From assembly GCF_021390435.2 (NCBI RefSeq), contig NZ_JAJVCN010000002.1, positions 2,728,001 to 2,792,000 of the forward strand: a stretch of 64,000 nucleotides of DNA, written 5' to 3'. This stretch comes from Kibdelosporangium philippinense (GTDB lineage Bacteria > Actinomycetota > Actinomycetes > Mycobacteriales > Pseudonocardiaceae). Both the position numbers and the translations under genes were made by a program. The notes under the pieces were generated by a model. That model was not told the DNA's origin. It was given only the letters and a program-made list of their open reading frames with translations, and made no database searches. Shown one piece after another: positions 26,986 to 35,873 of the stretch; within the stretch, counting starts at the first letter, position 1, and each line of letters begins with the position of its first letter.

Positions 26986-27923
26986 CACAGTCACGTCCCC
27001 CGCTGCGCCGCGCGCTCGCGGACTACTTGGATTTGCGTCGCGCTGTGGGTTTCCGCTTGGCCAACGCCGGCCGCTTGCTGGGTCAGTTCGTCGACTACCT
27101 CGAACACGACGGCATCGACACCATCACCACCGAGAACGCGTTGGCCTGGGCGACGCTACCCGCTGGGACATCCCTGCATTGGCTGGCGATCCGCGTCAGC
27201 GTGGTGCGCGGCTTCGCCGCCTACCTGCACAGCCTTGACCCCTGTGTGGAGGTTCCGCCGGCCGGGGTGATCCACGCCGTGGGGCCCTGCCGGGCTACTC
27301 CGTACTTGTATTCCGAGGCTGAGATCCGGTCACTCATCCAGGCCGCGGCCATGCTGCGTCCGCGCCTTCGGGCCGCCACCTACCAAAGCCTGATCAGCCT
27401 GCTGGCGATCAGCGGCCTGCGGATCAGTGAAGCGATCGCCCTTGATGACGAGGATCTCGACGTCGAGCACGAATTGCTGATGGTGCGTGACACCAAGTTC
27501 GGCAAACACCGCCTGGTTCCCTTGCACCCCAGCGCGATGCGAGCCCTGACCCGCTATCGACAGTGTCGGCAGGAACGGCTGCCACGACCGGCCAGCCCAG
27601 CACTGTTGCTCTCCAGCAGGGGGACACGGTTGCTACACAGCAACATCAGCCTTGTCTTCGCCCGCCTGGCCGAGGGGTGCGGGATCACACGCCGCTCAGC
27701 GTCCTGCCGGCCACGAATCCACGACCTCCGGCACAGTTTTGCGGTCGCGACCGTGCTGGACTGGTACCGCCAGGGCGCCGACATCCCGGCCATGATGCCC
27801 AGGCTGTCGACCTACCTGGGCCACACCGACCCGAAACACACATTTTGGTACCTCTCTGCCGCACCGGAACTGATGGCCCTGGCCGGGCAGCGCCTGGCCG
27901 AACACCTGGCAGGTGGCGCATGA
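26982..27923 (+). CDS. RIT tyrosine recombinase B
   Basis: 313 residues, starting within the stop of recombinase A. Catalytic motifs: AISGLRISEAIALDDEDL (first Arg), RDTKFGKHRLVPLHPS (Lys), HDLRHSFAVATVLDW (His-x-x-Arg), STYLGHTDPKHTFWYLS (His and Tyr). The shorter N terminus begins RALADYLDLRRAVGFRL. Its stop overlaps the start of recombinase C (ATGA at 27920-27923). All key residues are present. Confidence 0.88.
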   Translation: MTQSRPPLRRALADYLDLRRAVGFRLANAGRLLGQFVDYLEHDGIDTITTENALAWATLPAGTSLHWLAIRVSVVRGFAAYLHSLDPCVEVPPAGVIHAVGPCRATPYLYSEAEIRSLIQAAAMLRPRLRAATYQSLISLLAISGLRISEAIALDDEDLDVEHELLMVRDTKFGKHRLVPLHPSAMRALTRYRQCRQERLPRPASPALLLSSRGTRLLHSNISLVFARLAEGCGITRRSASCRPRIHDLRHSFAVATVLDWYRQGADIPAMMPRLSTYLGHTDPKHTFWYLSAAPELMALAGQRLAEHLAGGA

Positions 27924-28912
27924 GCGGCACTCTGGCCCCGACCCTGCAAGCATTCTTCACCGACCGACTGGCCCGGCAACGCCAGGCCAGCGGCCACACG
28001 ATCGCCGCCTACCGCGACACCGCCAAGCTATTGCTGATCTTCACCGAGAAACAGACCGGCAAACAACCCTCCACTATGGACATCACCGATCTGGACGCTC
28101 CGCTGATCGGCGCGTTCCTGACCCATCTGGAAACCGACCGCGGCAACAGCGTCCGCACCCGCAACGCCCGACTGGCAGCCATCCACTCGCTGTTCCGCTA
28201 CGCAGCGCTGCACCATCCCGACCAGGCCGCGGTCATCCAGCGGGTCCTGGCAATCCCACCCAAACGGTTCGACCGCACCCTGATCACCTACCTCACCGAG
28301 GACGAGATCACCGCGCTGCTGGCCGCCCCGGACCCGAGCAACTGGACCGGACGCCGCGACCACGCCCTGCTCATGCTGGCCTGCCAGACCGGGCTGCGCG
28401 CCACCGAACTCACCCGCCTGAGGATCAGTGATCTCCACCTGGGCACCGGCGCGCACGTCAGTTGTCTGGGCAAGGGCAGAAAACAGCGGATTACCCCACT
28501 CACCGCTGGCGCCGTCATGGTGCTTCGTGCCTGGCTTGCCGAACGCGCTGGTTTGCCTGCCGACCCGTTGTTTCCGACCCGCCGCGGCGGCCCCATGAGC
28601 CGGGATGCCTTGCAGCGCCGGGTTTCCATACATGCAGCCACTGCAGCGCGATCCTGTCCCACCTTGGGTGAGAAGAAGATCTCACCTCACGTCCTGCGGC
28701 ACTCCGCCGCGATGCGGCTGCTCCACGCCGGTGTTGACATCTCCGTCATCGCGTTGTGGATGGGACACGAAAACACGGCCACCACGCAGGTTTACATCCA
28801 TGCCGATCTTGCACTCAAGGAGCGGGCGTTGGCCCGAACCGCACCCCGCGACGCACCACCAGGCCGCTACCAACCCCCCGACACCATCCTCGCGTTCCTC
28901 AACGGTCTGTGA
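27920..28912 (+). CDS. RIT tyrosine recombinase C
   Basis: 330 residues. Motifs: LACQTGLRATELTRLRISDL (first Arg), CLGKGRKQRITPL (Lys hairpin), ISPHVLRHSAAMRLLHAG (His-x-x-Arg), LWMGHENTATTQVYIHAD (His and Tyr). ATG at 27920 overlaps the preceding stop. The stop lies 6 bases before the right terminal repeat, so the three genes fill the element almost completely. Confidence 0.88.
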   Translation: MSGTLAPTLQAFFTDRLARQRQASGHTIAAYRDTAKLLLIFTEKQTGKQPSTMDITDLDAPLIGAFLTHLETDRGNSVRTRNARLAAIHSLFRYAALHHPDQAAVIQRVLAIPPKRFDRTLITYLTEDEITALLAAPDPSNWTGRRDHALLMLACQTGLRATELTRLRISDLHLGTGAHVSCLGKGRKQRITPLTAGAVMVLRAWLAERAGLPADPLFPTRRGGPMSRDALQRRVSIHAATAARSCPTLGEKKISPHVLRHSAAMRLLHAGVDISVIALWMGHENTATTQVYIHADLALKERALARTAPRDAPPGRYQPPDTILAFLNGL

Positions 28913-28918
28913 CTATAA

Positions 28919-28993
28919 CGAACTTGGTAGCCAGATTTTGCTGGGAGCAAACAACTTCCCCCGCCAGGTCGGCATAACGGACGGGTTCGCATA
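28919..28993 (-). repeat. RIT right terminal inverted repeat (75 bp)
   Basis: Exact reverse complement of 25628-25702; starts 6 bases after the stop of recombinase C and ends GGTTCGCATA. Confidence 0.95.
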
Positions 28994-29000
28994 GGAAGCT

Positions 29001-29020
29001 TTATGTGGACGTCCACATAA
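29001..29020. repeat. Perfect 20-base palindrome at the RIT right end
   Basis: TTATGTGGAC followed immediately by its complement GTCCACATAA, located between the right terminal repeat and the 7-bp target duplication. It is absent from the left end. Confidence 0.9.
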
Positions 29021-29473
29021 GGCCTCCGACATTGTCCCTTTGAGACCGAGCAGGAGCCGGTCGTTGAAGTTCGCCGGGTCATAAAGGCCGTCCTCGTCCA
29101 GGATGAGGGTGCCAGCCAGCGCGCAGATCTCCAGTAACCGGTGCCAGTCGGTGTTGTTGCGGACCAGCCGGGAAACTTCCAACCCGAGCACGATCCCGGC
29201 GTGTCCCATGCCGACATCGGCGACCAGTCGCTGGAACCCTTCCCGGTCCGCGGCTGAGGCGCCGGACTGGCCCTGGTCGGTATCGATGACGATGATCTGC
29301 GACTCGGCCCAGCCGAGTGCGACCGCCCGGCCGCGCAGCGCGTACTGCCGCGCGGTCGACTCGGTGTTGGACAGGACCTGTTTCAGCGTGGATTGACGGA
29401 CATAGAGGTAGGCGTCACGCCGCAGGTGCTCGTGGGTGACCTTGCCCGCCGCGCTGGCGGCGCTGGTGTTCAC
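29021..29473 (-). pseudogene. Large serine recombinase, N-terminal catalytic part
   Basis: GTG start at 29473 with AAGGAG upstream. Reads VTHEHLRRDAYLYVRQSTLK (catalytic Ser in VRQS), VIDTDQGQSGASAADREGFQ, GIVLGLEVSRLVRNNTDWHR and DPANFNDRLLLGLKGTMSEA, at which point the RIT element interrupts it. It continues at 25627. Reconstituted length is about 700 residues, normal for a large serine recombinase with a zinc ribbon. Confidence 0.9.
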
Positions 29474-29723
29474 AGTCTTCTCCTTGATCGCGTGCGGGGT
29501 GATCGTGTTCGGGCCGCAGCGCTGCCAGTGCCATGCCGGCCAACACCCGCACCAGTTCGGTGGCATGGCCGGTCAGCGCGGCCGTCGTCGGGGCGGGGCG
29601 AGGTTCTGGATCCTGTTGTGCGGCAACGGGAATCTGTTGTTGCGCCGTGGTCCAGGCAGCCATGCCGCGGCCGGTCAGCACGCCCCAGCCCAGCCGCCAT
29701 CCCTCGCCGTGGCCGGACAGCAC
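29415..29723 (-). CDS. Small ORF of the serine-recombinase cassette
   Basis: Lies between the HTH gene and the recombinase on the same strand, overlapping the recombinase start. The coding-like portion reads LSGHGEGWRLGWGVLTGRGM ... ATELVRVLAGMALAALRPEH; an in-frame upstream extension (ADTAARYEELRAAV) suggests the true start may lie nearer the HTH gene. The GTG at 29723 is only the best available start, and the C-terminal Arg/Gln-rich part may be a shadow of the recombinase. Function unknown. Confidence 0.4.
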   Translation of the reverse strand: MLSGHGEGWRLGWGVLTGRGMAAWTTAQQQIPVAAQQDPEPRPAPTTAALTGHATELVRVLAGMALAALRPEHDHPARDQGEDCEHQRRQRGGQGHPRAPAA

Positions 29724-29778
29724 CGCCGCGCGTAGTTCTTCGTATCGCGCGGCGGTGTCCGCGCCGTGGGTGGGGATG

Positions 29779-30264
29779 TCAGGGGCTGCTTTTGGGTCGC
29801 TCCTTGGATTCCGTGTGGCGGCGAGCCAGCGCCCGCTCGATCGAGCGTGGGTGCACGCGCGTGCCGAACCGCTGCTGGATCAGCTCTGCTAGCGCCGACG
29901 ATCGCAGCGTGGGGTCGGCGGCCAGGAGTTCCTCGAGATGGTCGACGACCTCGTCGGTGAGTTTGCGCGGACCCTTGGGCCCCGGTTTGGCGGGAACCAG
30001 GCCGGCTGGTCCGCTCTCGGCCACCGCGGCCGCGGCCTGGTAGTAGCTCTGCCGGGAGAACCCGAACGCCGCCGCCGCGGTCGTCACCGAGACACCGTCG
30101 ACTTCGACCCGGCGCACCATCTCGTACTTGACTTGCACGAGGTCGCGGGCGTCGAAGAACTCCGAGTCGGTGAACCGCTCGTCGGCCACCGACTCCGGAT
30201 GCGGGTTCAGTGTTCGCGACTCACGCAACGTCTCGGCTTTCGGGTCTGCCCGTCGCCTGCCCAT
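29779..30264 (-). CDS. Helix-turn-helix protein of the serine-recombinase cassette
   Basis: 161 residues. Two HTH segments are visible: VDGVSVTTAAAAFGFSRQSY (residues ~50-75) and LTDEVVDHLEELLAADPTLR followed by FGTRVHPRSIERALARR (~95-150). The arrangement is like the DNA-binding half of IS630/IS481-type transposases but without any DDE domain. ATG at 30264. As part of the cassette it may be a directionality factor or regulator for the recombinase; that is inference. Confidence 0.7.
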   Translation of the reverse strand: MGRRRADPKAETLRESRTLNPHPESVADERFTDSEFFDARDLVQVKYEMVRRVEVDGVSVTTAAAAFGFSRQSYYQAAAAVAESGPAGLVPAKPGPKGPRKLTDEVVDHLEELLAADPTLRSSALAELIQQRFGTRVHPRSIERALARRHTESKERPKSSP

Positions 30265-30470
30265 GCCTGCTCCACCACCATGATCTTGTCTATCTAACTT
30301 TGACGCGATGGGCGGTGACTCTAACCATGCGATGTTGTACTTCTCCAGCAGGACAACCGCTATTCACTCGGTCGTGTGCCTCCGTGAGCAACGAATGATG
30401 ACCATTGTCGGCATAGTTGCCCTGACATTCGCGGCGCAATCTGGTTGACACGTGGATCAAGCTCAGACGG
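30265..30470. other. Non-coding stretch of the serine-recombinase cassette
   Basis: Separates the HTH gene from the 81-residue gene. AT-richer than its surroundings (for example around 30290-30420). No convincing ORF or hairpin; a promoter for the leftward genes could be here but I cannot point to it. Confidence 0.4.
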
Positions 30471-30716
30471 TCAGGGACGCAGGCTCGCCAGCACATCGGC
30501 CAACGCGAGCAGGTCCTGGATCCGGAACGGCGAACGGCCGGCCGCCATCACCACGAACGGATCCGGCTCCACCACGTCGGTCCAAGCCGTGGGCAGGGAC
30601 TTCAGCTCACCGCGCTCATCATGGAAGCAGACCCGATCCTCACCCCAGTTGTTGCGGCGCGCCACGAACTCGAACTCCTGCCCACGCAACGGATGGAACG
30701 GATGCGTCACCCGCAC
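30471..30716 (-). CDS. DUF5372-like small protein of the serine-recombinase cassette
   Basis: 81 residues from GTG 30716: VTHPFHPLRGQEFEFVARRN, WGEDRVCFHDERGELKSLPT, AWTDVVEPDPFVVMAAGRSP, FRIQDLLALADVLASL. The HP.HPL.G..F....R...W......D..G....P..WTD pattern is typical of a small protein found next to this kind of recombinase cassette. I associate it with DUF5372, from memory. It lies just inside the right end of the element. Confidence 0.6.
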   Translation of the reverse strand: MRVTHPFHPLRGQEFEFVARRNNWGEDRVCFHDERGELKSLPTAWTDVVEPDPFVVMAAGRSPFRIQDLLALADVLASLRP

Positions 30717-30766
30717 AACTCGTTGCTCACCGGCTCCATCGGGTGCATTCGACGACTCGGTCCAAG

Positions 30767-31480
30767 GGCCGGGTCGAGCGCCAAGTCGCGATCGTGCGCG
30801 ATCACGTCCTGGCCGGTCGTGGGTTCGCCAGCCTGGAGGAGATGGACTCGGCGTTCACCGCCTGGGTCCCGTTGCGGCGCAAGCGCGTCCACAGCACGCA
30901 CGGCGAGGTCATCGGCCACCGCGCCGCCCGTGACCACTCGGCCCTGCACCCAATCCCAGTCAGTCCGTATCTGGTCACGCAGCGGCATCTGCGGCACGTC
31001 GGCAAGGACTGCCTGGTCGCGTTCGACGCCAGCCTTTACTCAGTTCCTGCCCGCAAGGTCCGTCACCGCCAGCTGGTCGAGATCCGCGCCACCGCCGACA
31101 CCATCAGCCTGCATGCCACATCCATCGACGCGGCCACGACCGGCAACCTAGCCGACGGCACCCTGCTGGCCGTCCATCCCCGGGCCACGACCAGAGGCCA
31201 GCGGGTCGTCGACGAAACCCATTGGGACGGTCTGCCCGACGGCCACACCCGCGCGGTTACCACCAGCATCGAGGACGACGACCACGACGGGAAGGTCATC
31301 CCGCTGCGGCCCAATACCGCGCCTGAACAGTCGTGGCCCCGGTCACTGGAGGCGCTGCTCACCCGCACCGCCGCCGCACAGATCAAGGTCGAACACCGCC
31401 CGCTGTCGGTCTATGAACAACTCACCGGCACCGGACCCAGCAGGACCACAGCACTACCGCAGACGAAGGATCACCGTTGA
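30767..31480 (+). pseudogene. istA: IS21 transposase IstA, C-terminal part
   Basis: Resumes at GRVERQVAIVRDHVLAGRGF (end of the DDE core with the terminal Glu region). It continues through WVPLRRKRVHSTHGEV and the beta-barrel domain (CLVAFDASLYSVPARKVRHR) to the stop at 31480, overlapping istB. Together with 23191-23964 the two halves make a complete ~495-residue IstA. Confidence 0.88.
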
Positions 31481-32247
31481 ACGAGCTGGTCACCACCCGC
31501 ATCCGCTCCACCGCCACCCGGCTCGGCCTGAACCACCTGCCCAGCCAGCTCGACACCTTCGCCCGCCGCGCCGAGGACAACCAGATGGGATACCTCGAGT
31601 TCCTCGACCTGGTCCTGGAAGAGGAAGCCGCCGTCCGCGACGAACGCCGCTTCCGCAGCGCCCTGCGCCTGTCGAAACTGCCGCACCACAAGACCCTGGA
31701 CGACTACGACTTCTCCTTCCAGCCCGAGCTGGATCCGCGGAAGATCAAAGACTTGGCCACGCTCTCGTTCATTGAGGACAAAGGCAACGCCGCTCTGCTC
31801 GGGCCGCCCGGAGTCGGGAAAACACACATCGCCGTCGCTCTCGCGGTCGCTGCCTGCCGCGCCGGCTACACCGTCTACTTCACCACCCTGGACGACATGG
31901 TCCGCCGCCTGAAAGCCGCCGACGCGATCGGACGGCTCACCAGCACTCTGCGCACCTACCTACGGCCCAACGTCCTCGTGATCGACGAGGTGGGCTATCA
32001 GCCCCTCGAACGCGCCGAAGCCAACCTGGTCTTCCAGGTTATTTCGAAGCGCTACGAGAAAGGCTCCGTCATTCTGACCTCGAATAAGAACTTCGGGGAA
32101 TGGGCCCAAGTCTTCAGCGACGAGGTCCTCGCCACCGCGATCCTCGACCGGCTCCTGCACCACTGCGACGTCATCCCCATCAACGGCCCCAGCTACCGGC
32201 TGAAGAACCGACTCGCCGCCATCACGGACACCGCCACCGTCGCTTGA
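31477..32247 (+). CDS. istB: IS21 transposition helper ATPase IstB
   Basis: 256 residues, AAA+ ATPase that assists IstA target capture. Walker A is LLGPPGVGKTHIAVAL, Walker B VLVIDEVGYQPL, sensor region VILTSNKNFGEW, and the arginine-rich end SYRLKNRLAAI. A TTG start overlaps the istA stop (TTGA). Intact although its partner istA is split, so it could still serve related IS21 copies elsewhere. Confidence 0.9.
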   Translation: MNELVTTRIRSTATRLGLNHLPSQLDTFARRAEDNQMGYLEFLDLVLEEEAAVRDERRFRSALRLSKLPHHKTLDDYDFSFQPELDPRKIKDLATLSFIEDKGNAALLGPPGVGKTHIAVALAVAACRAGYTVYFTTLDDMVRRLKAADAIGRLTSTLRTYLRPNVLVIDEVGYQPLERAEANLVFQVISKRYEKGSVILTSNKNFGEWAQVFSDEVLATAILDRLLHHCDVIPINGPSYRLKNRLAAITDTATVA

Positions 32248-32301
32248 CACCTGGACACATCAGTTCGTACTCACCTGGACACATCACCGGATACGCCGAC
32301 A

Positions 32302-33190
32302 CCCACTGACCGCATGGTGTGACAACACCCGCGAATCGCTGGCCTTCCAGCTACGGCCCGGCAACGCCGGCGCCAACACGGTCGCCGATCACCTCACCGT
32401 GCTGGGCGAGGCGATCACCCAGATCCCCGCCGAACGCCGCCGCGACCTGCTGATCACCTGCGACGGTGCCGGCGCCACCCTGGAATTGGTGCGCCACATC
32501 ACCACCCTCAACGACCGACGCGGGTTTCAGGTGCACTACTCGATCGGGTTCGACCTGGACGCCCGTGTCCGCACCGCGATCGGCCGGATACCCGAACAGG
32601 GATGGCAGGCCGTGCTCGACCCCGACGGGCAGGCCCGCGACCTGGACAAGGCCGGCGTCGCTGAGTTGACCGGCCTGCTGCGCCACAGCGCTGGCGGCGA
32701 CACACTCGCCACCTGGCCCACCGACATGCGGGTGATCGTGCGCCGCGAGAAACCCCACCCCGGGGCACAACTGTCGCTGTTCGAGGAACACCACGGCTGG
32801 CGCTACCAACTGCTGGCCACCAACACGCCCACCGGGCAGATCGCGTTCCTCGAAGCCCGCCACCGCACCCAAGCCCGTGTCGAAGACCGGATCCGCTGCG
32901 GCAAGGACACCGGGCTGGGCCGCCTGCCCTCCCGCGACTTCGCCATCAACCAAGCCTGGTGCGCCACCGCGACCATCGCCTGCGACCTGCTCGCGTGGCT
33001 GCAACTGCTCACCCTGCACGGCGAACTCGCCCACATAGAACCGAAAACACTGCGCTACCGACTCCTGCACACCGCCACCCGACTGGTCCACGGCGGACGA
33101 CAACGCACCCTCAAGATCCCCGCCACCTGGCCCTGGGCCACCCACCTCGCCGCCGCCATCACCACAATCCTCGCCCTACCACCACCCTGA
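32302..33190 (+). pseudogene. IS1380-family transposase, 5'-truncated
   Basis: Begins at the IS21 right terminus in the middle of the protein (PLTAWCDNTRESLAFQLRPG). It continues through LLITCDGAGATLELVRHIT (second Asp region), DLDARVRTAIGRIP, WRYQLLATNTPTGQIAFLEA and RTQARVEDRIRCGKDTGLGR to a normal C-terminal end. The N-terminal third, with the first catalytic Asp, is missing. Clearly different from the IS1380 at 790-2178. Confidence 0.88.
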
Positions 33191-33342
33191 CCAGCCACAA
33201 CCCGACCCAACGACCCGAAAGGACCCAACCCGGCCCCTGGAACCGGCGTCCACCCGGCACGACAGCCGGCGAAACACCCTGCCACCAACCACAAAACAAG
33301 ATCAACAAGAGGTTGACGACACGGCCCCAGAACAGACGATCA

Positions 33343-33425
33343 CACCCGTGAATAGCCGAGGTTAAGGGCGCCCGTGCTGAGGCACCTACCCTTGTGTCCA
33401 CCAAACCGGGAACGGTTCACGGGTG
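33343..33425. repeat. 10-base inverted repeat downstream of the IS1380 fragment
   Basis: CACCCGTGAA (33343-33352) and TTCACGGGTG (33416-33425) are exact complements separated by 63 bases. One arm probably belongs to the IS1380 right terminus (followed by TAGCCGAGGTTAAGG). The rest of 33191-33491 contains no gene I recognise. Confidence 0.6.
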
Positions 33426-33491
33426 AGCTGTCCGGATTGTCCTTCCCGTGTGACGGAAGCAGAGTCAAACGGGCATTCGGGCGAGGAGTTC

Positions 33492-33556
33492 GAGGGCATC
33501 TTCCTTGTTTGTCGACCGTTGTGGTCGTTTACTGGTTGGTGTAGCCGATTGAGGTG
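33492..33556 (+). promoter_or_regulatory. Conserved leader, locus-2 copy
   Basis: Gapless 65-base counterpart of 4575-4639, again ending TAGCCGATTGAGGTG and placed at the same distance from the YbaB-like start. Confidence 0.35.
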
Positions 33557-33562
33557 GTGTTT

Positions 33563-33965
33563 ATGTCGTCCTCCCTTGAACAGTAGCGTTAGCAGGCCTT
33601 CGACGAATTTCAGTGGAGTCGTTGGGAGGTGATCGATGTGCACCGCAGGATGGCTGAGATCGAGGTGACCGTTACTGCGTCGCGCAAGGTGGTGTCGGTG
33701 ACTGTTGGTCAACACGGTCTGGTGCGGTGCGGTTCCCGTTGACGGCGTATCGCCGGTTGACCCCGTCGGAGCTCGCCCGTGACGGTGATGGACACCATGA
33801 CCAAGGCGCAGGCGGAGTCGCGGGACAGGATGGCCGAGTTGATGAAGCCGGTGACGCCGCCGGGTTTTGATCTGACGAGCATGATGGACGGTACGGCTGA
33901 TGTGGACGCGCTGCTGCCGGGGGGAATCCGATCCGAACGGCTGGTTCGGAAGGCGGATGCCATGA
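33563..33965 (+). pseudogene. YbaB/EbfC-like gene, decayed
   Basis: Homologous over its whole length to 4646-5047 but with two early stops (GAACAG-TAG-CGT-TAG, about 33584-33592). There is a deletion-type frame change near 33720 (GGTGCGGTGCGGTTCCC against the intact copy) and an extra base near 33777. Later segments still read DTMTKAQAESRDRMAELMKP and PPGFDLTSMMDGTADVDALL. Non-functional. Confidence 0.88.
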
Positions 33966-34412
33966 GCGGCGAACTGACCTGGGTCGGCATTCCCGGCCTT
34001 TACTCGCGGGTTTCAGATTTCGAGAGGACCGCGAACTACATCAGGACCTGCATCGATCAGCTGAGGACGGTCCGGGCGGTGTCGAAGGCGGGCCCTCGAG
34101 AACAACGAGGACAACAACGTCCGTTTGGCGGGCGCGCTCATGTCACCGTTCGGCGATACTTCCGGCGGTGGCGGTGGCGGTGGCGGTGGCGGTGGCGGTG
34201 GCGGTGGCGGTGGCGGTGGCGGCAATCCGCCTATGACGCGCTGGAGTGGTTCGTACGAGCCGATTCCGGCCGAGCCCGCGGCGCACCGCGCGCTGTTGTC
34301 GGATGCGGGCGCCGAGGCGGTTCCGGTGACAAAAGCCTCGGCTATGGAGCCGTTCTTGAGCAATACGGAAACGAAGCGAGCGAGTGCGCAGGTAGAGCCT
34401 CGCGAGAAATGA
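33962..34412 (+). pseudogene. WXG100-like partner gene, deleted and frameshifted
   Basis: The start (SGELTWVGIPGLYSRVSDFE, RTANYIRTCIDQLRTVRAV) is homologous to the gene at 5044. At about 34097 the sequence jumps to the part equivalent to 5323, losing ~140 bases including the GGW turn and changing frame. From there on the DNA is identical to locus 1, including the 20-glycine tract and tail. The tail frame survives only from internal starts, so the normal protein is not made. Confidence 0.85.
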
Positions 34413-35873
34413 TCCCCTGAGCACGCGAAGGTGGTGTGCCGTGCGGGTTTCCTGCGTTCCGGCGGCTGGAAGCGCCACCTGCGCGGTGATGGAGACCAGT
34501 TGTTATGTCTGAACCGTCAGGTGACCAGAGCCATCTGATTCCGGATGGCTGGCAGGGCCTACCGATCCTGATCGCGGGTGGGCCGCTGCCGCCTGGGCAG
34601 ATCGAGCTGATGCGTGAGCAGGCTGTGGCGTATCGGGCTTACGCGCAGCGGGTTCTGAGCGCGGGCGAGGGCCTGCAGCGTCTGGTGGACGGGGTCGGGG
34701 ACAGTGTCAGTCCCGAGGTGGCGGAGAAGTTCCGTGTGCATATGGCGGAGCTCAATGATGGCCGGGGGCAGGCGCTCGCGGATATCGCGAATTTGCAGGC
34801 GTGGAAGCTCGACGAGCAGGCCACCAATATCGACTCTGGCCGGTACGGGATTTATGTCCAGGTGGTCTGGACGGTGTCGGAGCTGGCGTATATCGCGGCG
34901 TCCATCTTTCTGTGGGCGACGTGGCCGTTTGTGTTCGCGCTCGGGCAGTTGATGGTTCGGCTGGTGCGGATGGGCATCAGCTACAAGACGGCGGCGATTA
35001 TTGCGGCGAGGATCGCGTGGGAAGGCGTCAAGAAGGGAACCGACAACGTCGCTGTCACAGCGATGACAAAAGGTTTCGACGACTTCGTCAAGACGGCGTC
35101 CAAGGGGCTGGGTGATATTCCGACGTCTGGGTTCGCCGTGCCGAAACTGATCAAGCAGATTCCGCCGGACAATTGGTGGTATACCGGTCGCCGGTTCGTC
35201 GATGAGGCGGCGGAGGAAGCGGGCGAGGAGTTCGCGCAGGGTGGTATTGCCGACAACTTGGCCGATCCGGGCCGGGTGGATCTCAAGAACTGGGGGACCG
35301 GGGCGGGTATCGGCGCTGTCGGTGGTGGGGCTGGTTCTGCGGCGGGTAGTGCTGGCCGTAAAGCGGGTCTGAAAGGGAGTCACAACAAGAACCGGGTCAA
35401 CGGGATGCAGTCCGGGTGGGCGGGCGAGATCGCGGCTGGTGGTGCGGGGATGGCTGTTGGGGGTTCGCCGTTGGATATTGGTTTTGGTGTTGTGAACAGT
35501 ACGTTCACTGACCCGGTGATGCATGAGGTGGAGACGAAGGCCCGCGAGGCCATCCACGAGCGGCAGAAGCAGGCGGGGTTGCACGGCGGGGAGGTGGTGC
35601 CGCCGCCCACATTGGCCAATCCGGACAGTCTGGTTGGCATGGGCGGCTCGGGCCCTGCGGGGCTGGTGGGTCCGGCTGGTGGTCCGTCGAATACGAGTGG
35701 TGGCGGCAACAATCAGCCGCTGGGCGGTGGTGCGTCTGGTGGTGGTGGCGACGGTCCGGTGGGGCCGGATGGCCAGCCGGTCACGCCGCCGCCGGCACCG
35801 GGTACTGGTTCGTTGGCGCCGTCGCCCGGCAACGTGCCGACGCATCAGCCACCGCTGTCCGGTGGTGGACATG
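34098..35873 (+). repeat. Long direct repeat, copy 2 (partner of 5323-7098)
   Basis: See the copy at 5323. Identity begins exactly where the deletion junction in the WXG100-like pseudogene lies and fades in the Gly/Pro-rich linker of the giant gene. The unconverted patch is 35023-35095. Confidence 0.9.
34164..34223 (+). repeat. (GGCGGT)n tract, locus-2 copy
   Basis: Same 60 bases as 5389-5448. Here it lies in a pseudogene. Confidence 0.9.

Larger units (their letters stand above)
25628..29020 (+). mobile_element. Recombinase-in-trio (RIT) element
   Basis: 3,393 bp containing three overlapping tyrosine recombinase genes in tandem, flanked by perfect 75-bp terminal inverted repeats. The insertion duplicates GGCCTCC (25621-25627 and 29021-29027). 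Removing the element restores the serine recombinase reading GLKGTMSEAELHFLKARL. At the right side 27 extra bases, including a perfect 20-base palindrome, lie between the terminal repeat and the target duplication. Confidence 0.92.
23965..30766 (-). mobile_element. Large-serine-recombinase element inside istA
   Basis: About 6.8 kb between istA codons ...TGK and GRVERQ, of which 3.4 kb is a further nested RIT element. Without that, it is a compact ~3.4-kb cassette on the minus strand: DUF-type 81-residue protein, HTH protein, small ORF, large serine recombinase. Both junctions show a CAAA/CAAG-like sequence, consistent with a short serine-recombinase crossover site. Confidence 0.75.
23056..32301 (+). 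mobile_element. IS21-family element enlarged by nested insertions
   Basis: Bounded by TGTCGGCGTA (23056-23065) and its complement TACGCCGACA (32292-32301). Inside each end are multiple terminal repeats, with TGTGTCCA-type motifs at ~23098-23105 and as CCTGGACACATCA twice at the right. It carries istA (split) and istB. The left flank is a recombinase gene and the right flank an IS1380 transposase, with no shared target duplication. Confidence 0.85.
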
